Assembly: GCF_039523615.1 (NCBI RefSeq)
Contig: NZ_BAAAFQ010000001.1
Coordinates: 124,001-188,000 of the forward strand
Source: Psychrosphaera haliotis
Lineage (GTDB): Bacteria; Pseudomonadota; Gammaproteobacteria; Enterobacterales; Alteromonadaceae
Length of the DNA: 64,000 nt
Direction of reading: 5' to 3'
Positions 33,736 to 42,534 of this stretch are shown one piece after another. The notes under the pieces were generated by a model. The model made no database searches, had not been told where the DNA came from, and was given only the letters and a program-made list of their open reading frames with translations. Each line of letters begins with the position of its first letter. Within the stretch, counting starts at the first letter, position 1. The translations under genes were made by a program, and so were the position numbers.

Positions 33736-35109
33736 ATGAGCTTTAATAAGCAGAGTTTAATTTGGCTAGCACCACTCATAGCATTTTGTATAGGGTTTTT
33801 AACTGCAGAGCTTGGTCAACCTAAAGAAATTGCCATAACGTTAGCGATAACCGTTTGGGTTGGAATATGGTGGGTAACAGAAGCGGTACCTATTCCGTTT
33901 GCTTCACTTGTTCCTTTTGTGTTTTTACCAGCATTTGGAGTTATAGACTTTAAAGAAGCCTCTTCGGCATTTGGTAGTCATGTCATCATATTATTAATGG
34001 GTGCATTTCTATTGGCGAAGGGCTTAGAATCCAGCGGGGTTCATAAACGAATCGCGTTTAATATTATTAATGCTCTTGGCGGTACTAGCGCATTTCGAAT
34101 TATATTTGCCTTTATGGTGGCCAGTAGTGTTTTGTCTATGTGGATCTCAAATACGGCAACTGTATTGGCTCTAATCCCCGTTGCTACGGCAATTGCTCTA
34201 TCTGCTAACAACAGAGACTTTGCAGTAGCCCTGTTATTAGGATTAGCATTTTCGGCAAGTATTGGTGGAGTAGGTACATTAATCGGCACACCACCTAATG
34301 TTATATTTGCATCGGTATATGAAAGCTACGCTGGCAACGAGTTTGGTTTTGTTCATTGGATGAAATACGGCGTTCCTGTAGTAATAGTTACCATTCCTAT
34401 TGTGGCGCTTTATTTGAGCAGGGGCATTACTCTAAATCACAAACTAGAACTGCCTGAGGTTGGAGAATGGCGCACGAGTGAAAGACGTGCACTCATTGTT
34501 TTTTTGGTTATTGCTTTACTGTGGATTTTTAGGAAACACCCTTTTGGAGGTTGGTCCGAACTTACGGGAATGACACTCGTTGGTGATGCAACAATTGCGT
34601 TGTTTGGCGCTATGTTAATGGCAATTGTTATTGGCGATGATAACAAGCCAATTTTGAATTGGCAGCAGGCAAAAACAATTCCTTGGGATATGCTCATTTT
34701 ATTTAGTAGTGGTATTTGTCTAGCTAAAGGTTTTGCTGCGTCGGGTTTAAGCGAATTAATAGGTAGTCAACTTTCTTCAGCTTTTGCATTACCGTTATTC
34801 TTTTTACTATTGGCGTTGTGCCTAAGTTTGTCGTTTTTGACCGAGGTGACTTCTAATACCGCGACCGCAACCTTGTTCATGCCAATTCTAGCTAGTGTAG
34901 CTATAGAAAAGGGCATTCCAATGGAGCTTATAATGATACCGGCTGTAATATCTTGTAGCTTTGCTTTTTGTTTACCCGTTGCAACGGCCCCAAACAGCAT
35001 CGTATTTGCATCTGGGCAGTTAACAATTTCAGACATGGCTAAAAAGGGTGTAGGTTTAAATATCATTGGTGCGGTTATTGTTTCAACGGTGGTTTATGTA
35101 ATTCACTAG
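33736..35109 (+). CDS. DASS/SLC13 family anion symporter
   Basis: A 457-residue inner-membrane protein with about eleven hydrophobic helices and two inverted-repeat Ser-Asn-Thr motifs, SMWISNTATVL and TEVTSNTATATL, which bind the carboxylate and sodium in the VcINDY structure. Members import di- and tricarboxylates with Na+; sulfate is another option. The substrate cannot be decided from sequence. CGGAG precedes the ATG at 33736. Lies directly after nagZ and ends before a bidirectional terminator. Confidence 0.9.
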   Translation: MSFNKQSLIWLAPLIAFCIGFLTAELGQPKEIAITLAITVWVGIWWVTEAVPIPFASLVPFVFLPAFGVIDFKEASSAFGSHVIILLMGAFLLAKGLESSGVHKRIAFNIINALGGTSAFRIIFAFMVASSVLSMWISNTATVLALIPVATAIALSANNRDFAVALLLGLAFSASIGGVGTLIGTPPNVIFASVYESYAGNEFGFVHWMKYGVPVVIVTIPIVALYLSRGITLNHKLELPEVGEWRTSERRALIVFLVIALLWIFRKHPFGGWSELTGMTLVGDATIALFGAMLMAIVIGDDNKPILNWQQAKTIPWDMLILFSSGICLAKGFAASGLSELIGSQLSSAFALPLFFLLLALCLSLSFLTEVTSNTATATLFMPILASVAIEKGIPMELIMIPAVISCSFAFCLPVATAPNSIVFASGQLTISDMAKKGVGLNIIGAVIVSTVVYVIH

Positions 35110-35162
35110 CGCTACCTTAGTACGAATGAGCCAATCATTAGGTTGGCTTAAACTCTAGATAC

Positions 35163-35204
35163 AAAAAAACCAGCAATGTAGTATTTACACTTGCTGGTTT
35201 TTTA
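35163..35204. terminator. Bidirectional terminator between the DASS gene and fldA
   Basis: AAAAAACCAGCAA pairs with TTGCTGGTTTTTT around a 14-base loop, with A and T tails on both sides. It serves the convergent genes ending at 35109 and 35253. Confidence 0.92.
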
Positions 35205-35252
35205 TTGCTTTAAAAAGAAAGTTTAATACTTTCTCAAACGGTTAATTCGTTA

Positions 35253-35777
35253 TTAGGCTAGTTCGTCTAAACACATCTCTTCACGAATTTGAGCACACCA
35301 TTGTTTAACACGTTGCTCTGTTAGCTCAGGCTGTCTATCTTCATCAATTCCTAAGCCAACAAAATGGTCAGCATCTGCCATGCCTTTAGAAGCTACAAAG
35401 TCATAACCTGCTGTAGACCATTGACCCAATAGTACCGCACCTTTAGTTTCTACAATGTCACGAACCATGCCCATTGCATCTAAGAAGTACTCTGCGTAAT
35501 CTTCTTGATCGCCACAACCAAAAATAGCAACAAGCTTTCCGTCGAAGTCAATTTGCTCTAGCTCTGGGAAAAAGTCGTCCCAATCACACTGCGCTTCGCC
35601 GTAATACCAAGTCGGAATTCCAAAAAGAAGTAAATCATATTCAGCGATTTCTTCTTTAGTGCTTTTTGCCACATCGTGAACGTCAATTAGATTTTTACCT
35701 AACTCTTTCTGGATCATTTTTGCGATATGTTCAGTATTACCAGTATCGCTACCAAAATAGATGCCTACACTTGCCAT
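35253..35777 (-). CDS. fldA: Flavodoxin FldA
   Basis: A 174-residue long-chain flavodoxin, a low-potential FMN electron carrier that replaces ferredoxin when iron is short. The FMN phosphate loop is GSDTGNTEHIA; the isoalloxazine is flanked by the loops PTWYYGEAQCDWD and FGCGDQEDYAEYF. The long-chain insert (VASKGMADADHFVGLGIDED) is present. It follows ybfE by 4 bases and belongs to the fldA-ybfE-DUF2788 operon. In enterobacteria the gene lies next to fur. Confidence 0.96.
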   Translation of the reverse strand: MASVGIYFGSDTGNTEHIAKMIQKELGKNLIDVHDVAKSTKEEIAEYDLLLFGIPTWYYGEAQCDWDDFFPELEQIDFDGKLVAIFGCGDQEDYAEYFLDAMGMVRDIVETKGAVLLGQWSTAGYDFVASKGMADADHFVGLGIDEDRQPELTEQRVKQWCAQIREEMCLDELA

Positions 35778-35781
35778 CGGA

Positions 35782-36066
35782 TTAACCTTCTAATAAATTT
35801 TTTAATGATTCTTCAATTAACTCTGCTAATAATTCGCTGCGGCTAATCCCGCGTTCTTCTGCTATTACCGTTGCATCGTCATAAATTTCTCTGTGCAGTT
35901 TAATCTCTACACGTTTTAAACCAGCTTGCTTATCACGCGTAAGCTGATTTTTTTTATTAATTCTTATTTGCTGTTCACGACTGTATGGCGACGATTTTGG
36001 TCTGCCTCTTTGTTTATCAGTTGCAAACAGATCTATAGTTGTTCTATCAATTGTAGCTTTAGCCAT
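35782..36066 (-). CDS. ybfE: YbfE-like protein
   Basis: A 94-residue basic protein, MAKATIDRTTIDLFATDKQRG at the start, with a ribbon-helix-helix-like C-terminal half (VEIKLHREIYDDATVIAEERGISRSELLAELIEE). Its position directly upstream of fldA and downstream of ybfF is the same as for E. coli ybfE, a LexA-regulated gene of unknown function. The RHH pattern suggests DNA binding, which is inference. I find no CTG-N10-CAG LexA box in the gap upstream of this operon, so SOS control may not be conserved. Confidence 0.88.
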   Translation of the reverse strand: MAKATIDRTTIDLFATDKQRGRPKSSPYSREQQIRINKKNQLTRDKQAGLKRVEIKLHREIYDDATVIAEERGISRSELLAELIEESLKNLLEG

Positions 36067-36069
36067 TTA

Positions 36070-36288
36070 CTATAAACCGTTATTTTCCCAGAAAAATTGA
36101 ATAATTCCTTTTGCAACAAAACCGGCGCAACCTAAAAATAGTACCAACCAGACAAAGACCCTACCAAATTTTGGAACATCGCCTTTTTTTAATACGTCTT
36201 GTATGGCTAAGCCGATAAATACAAAAATGCCTAAAAAAAACAAATTAAGACCGATTGTTTCTGCTATTGCATACTGCTCTGGTGTCAT
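36070..36288 (-). CDS. DUF2788 small membrane protein
   Basis: A 72-residue protein with two hydrophobic helices (about 13-29 and 45-63) joined by a short basic loop IQDVLKKGDVPKFGRV. The sequence and its place between ybfE and ybfF match DUF2788, found in Alteromonadales and Vibrionales at this locus. Function unknown. It heads the operon DUF2788-ybfE-fldA; the stop lies 3 bases before the ybfE start. Confidence 0.87.
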   Translation of the reverse strand: MTPEQYAIAETIGLNLFFLGIFVFIGLAIQDVLKKGDVPKFGRVFVWLVLFLGCAGFVAKGIIQFFWENNGL

Positions 36289-36404
36289 TACTTCACTACC
36301 TTAAAAGAACATTAACGACGTTTTATTCGCTTTACTTTGTTGCTGGTTTGGACGCAAAGACCCAAACGGCGGCGGATTTTAACAAATTTAAAGAGTTATT
36401 TCAG

Positions 36405-37172
36405 CTATTCAGATAAAAAATCTCTACATATTTTTACAAATGCAACTGACCGTTCTGCATGTAGCCAATGTCCCGCTCCATTTATGGTTTTAGCTTTGGT
36501 ATTAGGGAACCGCCCAACAATCTCACCTCTATGCTCCGGCAATACATAGCTAGATTCGCTACCTATGATAAAAAGAGTAGAGCCAGAGTATGTCCCTTCA
36601 CGGTTACTTTTTATTAGTTCATTGTAGTCTGAAGACAACTGGTCTAAATTAAATCGCCACACCCACTCTCCAGGTTTAGATTTATCTCGTACTAAACTCT
36701 TCAACAAAAAGCTTCGAACGCCTGGTTCATTGATCTTTCTCGCTAAAATTTCGTCGGCGTCTTTTCTATTTTCCAATGTGGATAATGGCACTGCCTGCAA
36801 ACTGGAAATAATGTCATCATGTCGCGGTTTATATTGCACGGGGGCGATATCCGCAACGATTAACTTAGATATTAACTCAGGATTTGCCAAAGCAATTTCC
36901 ATCGCAATTTTACCGCCCAGCGAATGCCCCAATATTTGTACAGGACCAACATTCAGCTGTTTGATAAAATCACTTACCGCGTTTGCCATGTTTGCAATTG
37001 AAAGTGGTACGACAGTATCTGAGTCACCATGTCCAGGTGCATCAATTAAGTAGACCTTATGCTCATCACTAAGTTCTCTAGCAACGGCTTTTAAGTTGTC
37101 TGACGTGCCGAACAAACCATGAATTATGATCAACGGTTTTCCTTCGCCCATGGATTGGTAATTTATTGTCAT
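36405..37172 (-). CDS. ybfF: Alpha/beta-fold esterase YbfF
   Basis: A 255-residue hydrolase. The oxyanion region is IHGLFGTSDNL, the nucleophile Ser is in GHSLGG, and the catalytic His is in GAGHWLHAERS; DAPGHGDSD is also typical. E. coli YbfF hydrolyses short and medium acyl esters, including acyl-CoA analogues. The start is ATG 37172 with AAGGC upstream; the codon before it is a TTG. Same neighbourhood as in E. coli, between ybfE and seqA. Divergent from seqA. Confidence 0.92.
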   Translation of the reverse strand: MTINYQSMGEGKPLIIIHGLFGTSDNLKAVARELSDEHKVYLIDAPGHGDSDTVVPLSIANMANAVSDFIKQLNVGPVQILGHSLGGKIAMEIALANPELISKLIVADIAPVQYKPRHDDIISSLQAVPLSTLENRKDADEILARKINEPGVRSFLLKSLVRDKSKPGEWVWRFNLDQLSSDYNELIKSNREGTYSGSTLFIIGSESSYVLPEHRGEIVGRFPNTKAKTINGAGHWLHAERSVAFVKICRDFLSE

Positions 37173-37352
37173 CAATTTGCCTTAATTAATTTAGGTTTAT
37201 TAACCTATACTTTGACTTTATTTTCCCTTACACCACTAATTAATGCAATTAGGCTTTAAGAGCAACTTTGATTCTGGTTATAATGAGTTATTCCTTAACA
37301 TTTCTGTTAACGATCATTTTAAACAAATAATAATTAGTAATGATTGGATTTT

Positions 37353-38018
37353 ATGAAAACTATTCAGATAGACGATGATTTATATCAATTCATCGCAGCA
37401 AACACACAAAAAATAGGCGAAAGCGCCTCAGATATTCTTAGAAGACTGTTGTGGGAAAATACCCAATCTAAGCAAGTTGAGGTAACACTTCAACCTTCTG
37501 CGGCAACAACTTCAAAGGTTAGTAGCTCAAAAAATGACAATGTCTCAGAGATAAACAACCAACCTGTTGTTGATTCATCAGTTAAAGTAGATGCTCCCGA
37601 TACTAAAGTGGAAACAGCTCCATTAGTAGAAGAACCTGAAACACAAGACGACCACGTTTTAGAACCTTCAATTTGTAAAGATACCACTGTATTTAACTTG
37701 CTCAATAAAGAAGAAGTAGCAACTCAAAAAGGTGCAGTAGGGCGTTTTCTTTTCATACTCGGTAAACTGCATCGAGCGCACAATTCTAATTTTAACAACG
37801 TACTTGAAATTAAAGGCCGTGAACGTAATTACTTCGGTTTGTCGGCGTCTGAATTAGAAGCAAGCGGCAGTAGCATCAAACCAAAACAAATTCCAAATAG
37901 TGATTACTGGGTAACGACAAATAATAATACACCTAGAAAGAAGTTTATTATTTTTGAAGTGGCTAAACATCTTGGTTACGAAGAAACGGACGCTGAAAAG
38001 CTACGTGAACTAATTTAA
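37353..38018 (+). CDS. seqA: Replication initiation negative modulator SeqA
   Basis: A 221-residue protein that sequesters hemimethylated GATC sites after replication. The N-terminal oligomerisation domain (MKTIQIDDDLYQFIAANT, IGESASDILRRLLW) and the C-terminal DNA-binding domain (GAVGRFLFILGKLHRAH, RNYFGLSASELEASG, PKQIPNSDYWVTTNNNTPRK) match E. coli SeqA. Between them is an unusually long acidic, Ser/Val-rich linker of about 75 residues (37-112), which makes the protein 40 residues longer than in E. coli (181). ATG 37353 is used; the ORF extends to an upstream TTG. Its presence implies Dam methylation. Confidence 0.95.
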   Translation: MKTIQIDDDLYQFIAANTQKIGESASDILRRLLWENTQSKQVEVTLQPSAATTSKVSSSKNDNVSEINNQPVVDSSVKVDAPDTKVETAPLVEEPETQDDHVLEPSICKDTTVFNLLNKEEVATQKGAVGRFLFILGKLHRAHNSNFNNVLEIKGRERNYFGLSASELEASGSSIKPKQIPNSDYWVTTNNNTPRKKFIIFEVAKHLGYEETDAEKLRELI

Positions 38019-38027
38019 GGAATCAAT

Positions 38028-39683
38028 ATGGCATTGCACGAACGAGCTGGTTTGCCGGCGTTACCTGAAGACCTAATTAATGTTCCAAGGTTGATGGCAA
38101 GTTATTATTTAAATGAGCCGGATGTTGAAAAATACCCTGAACAGCGCGTTGCCTTTGGCACGTCTGGCCATCGTGGTTCAGCGCTTAATACAACATTTAA
38201 CGAAAGCCATGTGTTAGCAATCACCCAAGCGATATGTGAATACCGTATTGAGCAGCACTATGAAGGCCCGGTTTATTTAGGCTTTGATACGCACGCTTTA
38301 TCAGAAGCAGCTTTTGCTTCAGTTATCGAGGTTTTAGTAGCCAACGAAATTCAGGTCGTGGTGCAGGCTGGTTTAGGTTATACGCCTACTCCTGTGATAT
38401 CCAATTTGATTATTGAGCACAATAAAGACCATCCAGCATTTTTGGCTGATGGCATTATTATCACGCCGTCGCATAATCCTCCCCAAGATGGTGGGATTAA
38501 ATATAACCCGCCGCATGGTGGCCCTGCTGACAGTAAAGTTACTAAGTGGATTGAAGATCGAGCAAATCAACTACTGATTGAAGACTTAGCCGACGTTAAA
38601 CTATTCCCTTACAGCCAAGCATGGAATACAGGTTACGTTAAAGAGCAAGACTTTATTGCTGACTATGTTAGCGGCTTAGAACGCGTCATTGATTTTGCAG
38701 CTATCCGTAAAGCGGGTATTAAAATAGGCGTTGATCCTTTAGGCGGCTCTGGTATTCACTATTGGCCAGAAATAAAGGCACAATATGGTATTGATTTAAA
38801 CCTGGTAAACGAAATAGTAGACCCAACTTTCTCTTTTATGTCTTTAGATAAAGACGGAAAAATTCGTATGGATTGTTCGTCAGAAAAAGCGATGGCGAGC
38901 TTAATTGGTCTTAAAGATCAGTTTGAAATCTCCGTTGCAAACGACCCTGACTATGACCGCCACGGTATAGTGACTAAAACGCACGGGCTTATGAATCCAA
39001 ATCATTACCTATCTGTTTGTATTGATTATTTATCTAAGCATCGCCCAGAATGGGACGCAAACCTTAAAATAGGAAAAACGTTAGTTTCAACCTCTATGAT
39101 TGACCGTGTAGCTAAAGCCAACGGCAAAGATGTTGTAGAAGTGCCAGTGGGTTTTAAATGGTTTGTAGAGGGTTTATCTAATCACCAGCTTATGTTTGGT
39201 GGAGAGGAAAGTGCAGGAGCGAGCTTCTTAACGCGTTACGGTGACGTTTGGTCAACGGATAAGGATGGCATTATTTTAGCCTTGCTAGCGGTGGAGATCA
39301 CAGCTGTTACAGGTCTAAACCCGTCAGAATACTATGACAAGCTTGTAGAAGATCATGGTAAACCTTTTTATAAGCGAATTGATGCGCCAGCGAGTCCAGA
39401 GCAAAAGTCTGTACTTTCATCATTATCACCAACTGATATCACATCAAATATGTTGGCAGGTGAAGAGATAGTCTCAATACTTACTCAAGCGCCTGGGAAT
39501 GATGCACCAATTGGTGGCTTAAAAGTGGTTACTCAAAATGGTTGGTTTGCTGCTAGGCCATCGGGTACAGAAAATATATATAAAATATATATGGAGAGCT
39601 TTATTGGTGAATCGCACTTAGCCAAAATTGAAAAAGAAGCGCAACAAATCGTCGCGTTAGCTTTTAATAGCAAAGGCTTGTAG
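38028..39683 (+). CDS. pgm: Phosphoglucomutase (alpha-D-glucose 1,6-phosphomutase)
   Basis: A 551-residue enzyme interconverting glucose 1- and 6-phosphate. Signatures: FGTSGHRGSALN near residue 43, the phosphoserine loop ITPSHNPPQDGGIKYN, metal-binding DPDYDRHG, sugar-binding GGEESAGASF and phosphate-binding RPSGTENIYKIY. Length and order fit E. coli Pgm (546). It begins 10 bases after seqA, the conserved seqA-pgm pair, and is followed by glycogen phosphorylase, whose product it uses. Confidence 0.97.
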   Translation: MALHERAGLPALPEDLINVPRLMASYYLNEPDVEKYPEQRVAFGTSGHRGSALNTTFNESHVLAITQAICEYRIEQHYEGPVYLGFDTHALSEAAFASVIEVLVANEIQVVVQAGLGYTPTPVISNLIIEHNKDHPAFLADGIIITPSHNPPQDGGIKYNPPHGGPADSKVTKWIEDRANQLLIEDLADVKLFPYSQAWNTGYVKEQDFIADYVSGLERVIDFAAIRKAGIKIGVDPLGGSGIHYWPEIKAQYGIDLNLVNEIVDPTFSFMSLDKDGKIRMDCSSEKAMASLIGLKDQFEISVANDPDYDRHGIVTKTHGLMNPNHYLSVCIDYLSKHRPEWDANLKIGKTLVSTSMIDRVAKANGKDVVEVPVGFKWFVEGLSNHQLMFGGEESAGASFLTRYGDVWSTDKDGIILALLAVEITAVTGLNPSEYYDKLVEDHGKPFYKRIDAPASPEQKSVLSSLSPTDITSNMLAGEEIVSILTQAPGNDAPIGGLKVVTQNGWFAARPSGTENIYKIYMESFIGESHLAKIEKEAQQIVALAFNSKGL

Positions 39684-39693
39684 TCTTTATTTT

Positions 39694-39740
39694 ACCTTGA
39701 ATTTTTGGCGTGCAAACGTATGTAGGTCAAAAATTCAGGT
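39694..39740. repeat. Inverted repeat between pgm and glgP
   Basis: ACCTTGAATTTTTGGC and GTCAAAAATTCAGGT are complementary over about 13 pairs with one bulge, around a 17-base loop. It follows the pgm stop by 11 bases, but no T-run follows, so an intrinsic terminator is doubtful. Confidence 0.45.
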
Positions 39741-39878
39741 CATCGGCTTGGTCAAAAACCCGCTTACCTATATATTCCTTCCCCATATTTTGACTATTCT
39801 TGAACTCAAGCTCCTCAAAGATTTTCTTTTGAGCATAATTCAAATAACGCTGAGTCTTGAAACAAAAGGGCAATTCAC

Positions 39879-42365
39879 ATGGCGAATAACAGCAAAACTT
39901 CATTTCCACTTACAGCGGACGTAACCGCTGCAGCGTTTAAGGATTCTATACTTAAACACCTTAATGCAACGCACGGTACTGACGTAAATAAGGCAACCAA
40001 CAGAAGTTGGTGGGACGCAGTATCTTCTGCGTTAAATGAGTATGTTTACAACAGCCTTAGCCAAACCCAAAGAACTTATTTTGAAAACGATACGCGAGCA
40101 GTGCATTACTTTTCGTTAGAGTTTTTGATGGGCCGTTTAACGGGCAACAACCTACACAACTTAGGTTTGTATACCGTTGCACAAGAAGCGCTTAAAGAAT
40201 TAGACATCAATATCGAAACTTTGGTAGACGAAGAAGAAGATATGGCGTTAGGAAATGGTGGTTTAGGTCGTTTAGCAGCTTGTTTTATTGACTCTTTAGC
40301 TACGATGCATTTACCAGCGGTTGGTTATGGCATTCATTATGAACATGGCTTGTTCCGCCAAGAGTTTCAAGATGGTCACCAAATAGAGAGACCAGACAGT
40401 TGGCGTGAATACGGCAATCCATTTGAGATTTGTCGTCCGGAAAACGTTCAAGAAATACCTGTTTATGGTTACGTAGAAACTAAATTTGATGACAACGGAC
40501 ATATTGCTAAAGTTTGGCATCCAGGTCGTGTGATTAAAGGTGTTCCTTGGGATGTACCAGTTGTAGGTTATGAAGGTACTAACGTAAATATTCTTCGTTT
40601 GTGGGAGTCTCGTGCATCAGACTTCTTTAACTGGGATGTATTTAATGCCGGTGGTTACCATGACGCTCATAAAGAAAATGTAGAGTCAGAGACTGTTTCT
40701 AAAGTGCTTTACCCAAATGATGAAACAGAAGCTGGTAAAGAGTTGCGCTTAATTCAGCAATACTTCTTTAGTGCTTGTTCATTAAAAGACATTATTAATC
40801 GCTATCAGCGAGCTCACGGTGAAGATTGGAGCAAGTTTAGTGCGCAAGTAGCGGTTCAGCTTAACGATACCCATCCAGCTGTGGCGATACCTGAACTAAT
40901 GCGAATTTTGGTTGATGAGTTTAATCAAGATTGGGATTACGCATGGAACTTATGTCGCGAAACATTTAGTTATACTAACCACACTTTATTGCCAGAAGCA
41001 TTAGAGAAATGGTCTGTAAGCTTGTTTGAAAAAGTGTTACCGAGACATTTAGAAATCATTTATGAGATCAACCGTCGTTTCCTAAACGATGAAGTTGAAG
41101 CTAAGTGGCCAGGCAACGATACAATTAAGTCTAAGCTTTCTATTATTGAAGAAGGCCATGAACGCATGGTTAGAATGGGTAACTTAAGTGTTATTGGCTC
41201 TAATAAAGTAAACGGCGTTGCTGAAGTTCACTCTGCATTGGTTAAGAGTGATTTATTCCCGGAGTTTGACGCACTTTGGCCAGAAAAACTAACAAACGTA
41301 ACCAATGGTGTTACGCCAAGACGTTGGTTAAAAGCATGTAATCCTAAATTATCAGAGTTAATAGACGCGACAGTAGGCGATAAGTGGCCAACAAACTTAG
41401 AGTTGTTGCGTGACTTAGACAAAAAAGCAGACGATGCTGAATTCCAAAAGCAATTCATGGCCATTAAACATGAAAACAAAGTTGAGTTAGCGTCAGTAAT
41501 TAAAGAGTTAACGGACGTTGAAGTAGATCCTTCAGCTATTTTTGATATTCAAATAAAGCGTTTACATGAATACAAACGTCAACACTTAAACTTATTGCAT
41601 ATCATGGCTTTATATCGCCGTTTATTGCAAAACCCAGACTACGATATGCACCCTCGAGTGTTTATCTTTGGTGCTAAAGCAGCGCCAGGATATAAATTGG
41701 CTAAAGATATTATTTATGCCATCAATAAAGTAGCTGACAAAGTGAATAATGATGAGCGTATAAAAGGTAAACTTAAAGTCGTATTTTTACCAAACTATCG
41801 AGTTTCTTTAGCAGAAAAAATGATACCAGCAGCTGATGTTTCTGAACAAATATCAACAGCAGGTAAAGAAGCGTCTGGTACAGGTAATATGAAACTGGCG
41901 TTAAACGGTGCAATTACTATTGGTACGCTTGATGGTGCAAATATAGAAATCGCCGAAGAAGTTGGTGAAGACAACGTTGTTATTTTTGGTTTGACGGTTG
42001 ATGAAGTTAAAGCCGTTAACAAAGCTGGTTATAGCCCTTGGGACTATTACTACGCAAACCCAGAGATTAAAGCGGTATTAGACTGGTTTGAAACTGACTA
42101 CTTTACGCCAGGTAAGCCAGGTGAGTTAGCATCAATAAAGCATAGCCTTTTGGAAGGTGGTGATTCGTACTTATGTTTAGCTGATTTTGACGGTTACTCA
42201 AAAGCACACGAGCAAGTTAATGCTAAGTACATTGACAAGCAAGGTTGGGCGAAGAGCGCGATTCTAAATACAGCTTATATGGGCAAGTTCAACTCTGACC
42301 GTTCTATACAAGACTATGTAGACAGAATCTGGAAACTAAAATCTTACCCAGTAAAAGTTAACTAA
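39879..42365 (+). CDS. glgP: Glycogen phosphorylase
   Basis: An 828-residue PLP enzyme that releases glucose 1-phosphate from glycogen or maltodextrin. The PLP lysine is Lys672 in EASGTGNMKLALNGA; ALGNGGLGRLAACF, YGIHYEHGLFRQ and TNVTNGVTPRRWL are further family motifs. Whether it prefers glycogen (GlgP) or maltodextrin (MalP) is not certain from sequence; no other glg or mal gene is in the window. AAGGG precedes the ATG at 39879. Adjacent to pgm in the same direction, which fits a shared route from glycogen to glucose 6-phosphate. Confidence 0.95.
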   Translation: MANNSKTSFPLTADVTAAAFKDSILKHLNATHGTDVNKATNRSWWDAVSSALNEYVYNSLSQTQRTYFENDTRAVHYFSLEFLMGRLTGNNLHNLGLYTVAQEALKELDINIETLVDEEEDMALGNGGLGRLAACFIDSLATMHLPAVGYGIHYEHGLFRQEFQDGHQIERPDSWREYGNPFEICRPENVQEIPVYGYVETKFDDNGHIAKVWHPGRVIKGVPWDVPVVGYEGTNVNILRLWESRASDFFNWDVFNAGGYHDAHKENVESETVSKVLYPNDETEAGKELRLIQQYFFSACSLKDIINRYQRAHGEDWSKFSAQVAVQLNDTHPAVAIPELMRILVDEFNQDWDYAWNLCRETFSYTNHTLLPEALEKWSVSLFEKVLPRHLEIIYEINRRFLNDEVEAKWPGNDTIKSKLSIIEEGHERMVRMGNLSVIGSNKVNGVAEVHSALVKSDLFPEFDALWPEKLTNVTNGVTPRRWLKACNPKLSELIDATVGDKWPTNLELLRDLDKKADDAEFQKQFMAIKHENKVELASVIKELTDVEVDPSAIFDIQIKRLHEYKRQHLNLLHIMALYRRLLQNPDYDMHPRVFIFGAKAAPGYKLAKDIIYAINKVADKVNNDERIKGKLKVVFLPNYRVSLAEKMIPAADVSEQISTAGKEASGTGNMKLALNGAITIGTLDGANIEIAEEVGEDNVVIFGLTVDEVKAVNKAGYSPWDYYYANPEIKAVLDWFETDYFTPGKPGELASIKHSLLEGGDSYLCLADFDGYSKAHEQVNAKYIDKQGWAKSAILNTAYMGKFNSDRSIQDYVDRIWKLKSYPVKVN

Positions 42366-42412
42366 TTTACTTAAGTTAATTTACTTAGGTTAGCTCCCTT
42401 AAGTGAGTTCAG

Positions 42413-42440
42413 AAAAAGCCCAGTTAATCTGGGCTTTTTT
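42413..42440 (+). terminator. Terminator after glgP
   Basis: AAAAAGCCCAG pairs with CTGGGCTTTTTT around TTAAT, about 48 bases after the glgP stop. Confidence 0.93.
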
Positions 42441-42534
42441 GTATCCGTTTACCGAAGTCTTACTGGGGTTATGTAAATTGGTTGGATTTGATAAGATATA
42501 ACTTCATCAACATATTTTTAGGACTACTCCCTAC

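Noticed and set aside
39697..39924. 75-codon frame between pgm and glgP
   Set aside because: It overlaps the inverted repeat and the glgP ribosome site and start; no ribosome site of its own.
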